Positions 63,387 to 64,000 of a stretch of DNA of 64,000 nt are shown piece by piece. The notes beneath the pieces are model-generated. The model had not been told where the DNA came from and made no database searches. It was given only the letters and a program-made list of their open reading frames with translations. Position 1 is the stretch's first letter. Each line of letters opens with the position of its first letter. Source of the DNA: Kaistella solincola (GTDB lineage: Bacteria; Bacteroidota; Bacteroidia; Flavobacteriales; Weeksellaceae); the NCBI RefSeq assembly GCF_000812875.1, contig NZ_JSYK01000002.1, positions 186,001-250,000 of the forward strand. The letters are read 5' to 3'. Both the position numbers and the translations under genes were made by a program.

Positions 63387-64000
63387 TTAAATAATCTCTA
63401 TAAATTCACACACCAGTTTTACGGGATTGTTATTTTGGTCAAAACCGATATAGCTTGCGTAAAAACCTTCACCATAGCCGGTTTCGAATGCAAAAAGATT
63501 TCCTTCTTTTTCCTCGTGAGGTTTTAGAAATGCATACTGATTAATGGCGCCGTCCTGCTGAAAAAAGTGTTCGTGAAAAAATTCCTCGTAAATACCCATA
63601 AAATCTTCACCTTTTCGGTGAAACAAATGTTGCTCCAAACTGTTGAGGTCTTTTTGGGATTCAATATCCATCAAACAACCCATCCCGCTTTCCACCTGAA
63701 AGCCATAGATTTCGCCATCTTGCAGCTCATCGATGTTCTGTCCTTCTGCGACAGCAAGTTTCCAGCTGGTAATCGGCGTGTTACCGAAAACCACTTCCAC
63801 ATAGGCGATGCAGTTGCTTTCTGTTTCTTTGTGCACCAAAACCGGGAAACTTCCGTGCGCAAAAATGGTCGCAAAAGCCGGCATTTCCGCGGTAATCATT
63901 GGATCAGAAGCTGTTAAATGTCCGCTGGTGATCAGAAGATTTCCAGCCTCAAAAGTTTCAATTAAAGGATTTTCAATGAAGTTTTTTGTGAATAGCTTCT
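63387..64000 (-). CDS. DUF4241 family protein, 5' end outside the window
   Basis: The minus-strand frame stays open from 63387 to the window end, so the protein is longer than the 170 residues from the internal Met at 63899. The upstream part reads FIENPLIETFEAGNLLITSG followed by HLTASDPM, which is typical of the DUF4241 N-terminus, and the Gly/Asp-rich ESGMGCLMDIES and FETGYGEGFYASYIGFDQNN are family blocks. Its function is unknown. It is truncated by the window, not by mutation. Confidence 0.82.
   Translation of the reverse strand, partial: KLFTKNFIENPLIETFEAGNLLITSGHLTASDPMITAEMPAFATIFAHGSFPVLVHKETESNCIAYVEVVFGNTPITSWKLAVAEGQNIDELQDGEIYGFQVESGMGCLMDIESQKDLNSLEQHLFHRKGEDFMGIYEEFFHEHFFQQDGAINQYAFLKPHEEKEGNLFAFETGYGEGFYASYIGFDQNNNPVKLVCEFIEII

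Overview
The window looks like a chromosomal segment of a Bacteroidota member, most likely class Flavobacteriia and close to Chryseobacterium/Kaistella (family Weeksellaceae); the genus is an inference. The signs are: promoters of the flavobacterial type (TTG, about 19 bases, TAnnTTTGC; four almost perfect copies before rpsL, rplC, rpmE2 and the TTG-start gene at 38701); almost no Shine-Dalgarno sequences; AT-rich spacers; lipoproteins with short lipoboxes; a compact arginine decarboxylase; and a ribosomal cluster in the usual order. No rRNA, tRNA, CRISPR array, insertion sequence, integrase or phage gene was seen.

Layout. 1-9064: aspS and a secreted GH92 mannosidase on the plus strand face a minus-strand set of paaZ (phenylacetate ring cleavage, with an extra C-terminal domain), a SMUG2-like DNA glycosylase, a crotonase-fold protein and an SDR. 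9622-12282: gltA and eno (minus), then a small plus-strand lipoprotein gene. 13367-27337: one long minus-strand S10-spc-alpha cluster from rplC to rplQ, including secY, infA and rpoA; rpmD and rpmJ are present but very short. 27338-29956: a repeat-filled 2.6-kb stretch with two small membrane-protein genes, which separates the S10 operon from the str operon. 29957-33321: str operon (rpsL-rpsG-fusA-rpsJ, minus) with its own promoter and terminator.

33554-40441 is mostly plus strand: pncB, a secreted YciI-like protein, rmuC, an rRNA/tRNA methyltransferase, two tandem Ala-rich lipoproteins (minus), and a membrane protein/lipoprotein pair. 40378-43800 (minus) is a tightly coupled set: a rhodanese-type tRNA hydroxylase (TrhO), a U32-family tRNA hydroxylase (TrhP), a 4Fe-4S ferredoxin and 5-formyl-THF cyclo-ligase. 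The two tRNA enzymes share a homologous C-terminal domain, which is the most interesting feature of the window. 44093-54308 holds an alternative GlmU, rpmE2, a beta-helix lipoprotein, a MazG-like protein, aroA, an SDR, a homoserine dehydrogenase with an ACT region but no kinase domain, and a GH63-like glucosidase. 54362-64000 holds small stress-type proteins (OsmC, DUF1232, GNAT), the arginine-to-putrescine pair speB/speA flanking a HAD phosphatase, thiamine diphosphokinase and cobalamin adenosyltransferase, an ECF sigma factor with a membrane partner, an alpha/beta hydrolase, ribokinase and a DUF4241 gene cut by the window edge.

Between genes there are several families of short repeats. The most frequent has a GCCG-N6-(G/C/T)GGC core between A and T runs; others are an 18-base motif, a long triplicated unit, a palindromic element in two copies, and heptamer-like repeats inside ribosomal operon spacers. 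I see no defence island or mobile system. The unusual content is in domain fusions, operon wiring and repeats.
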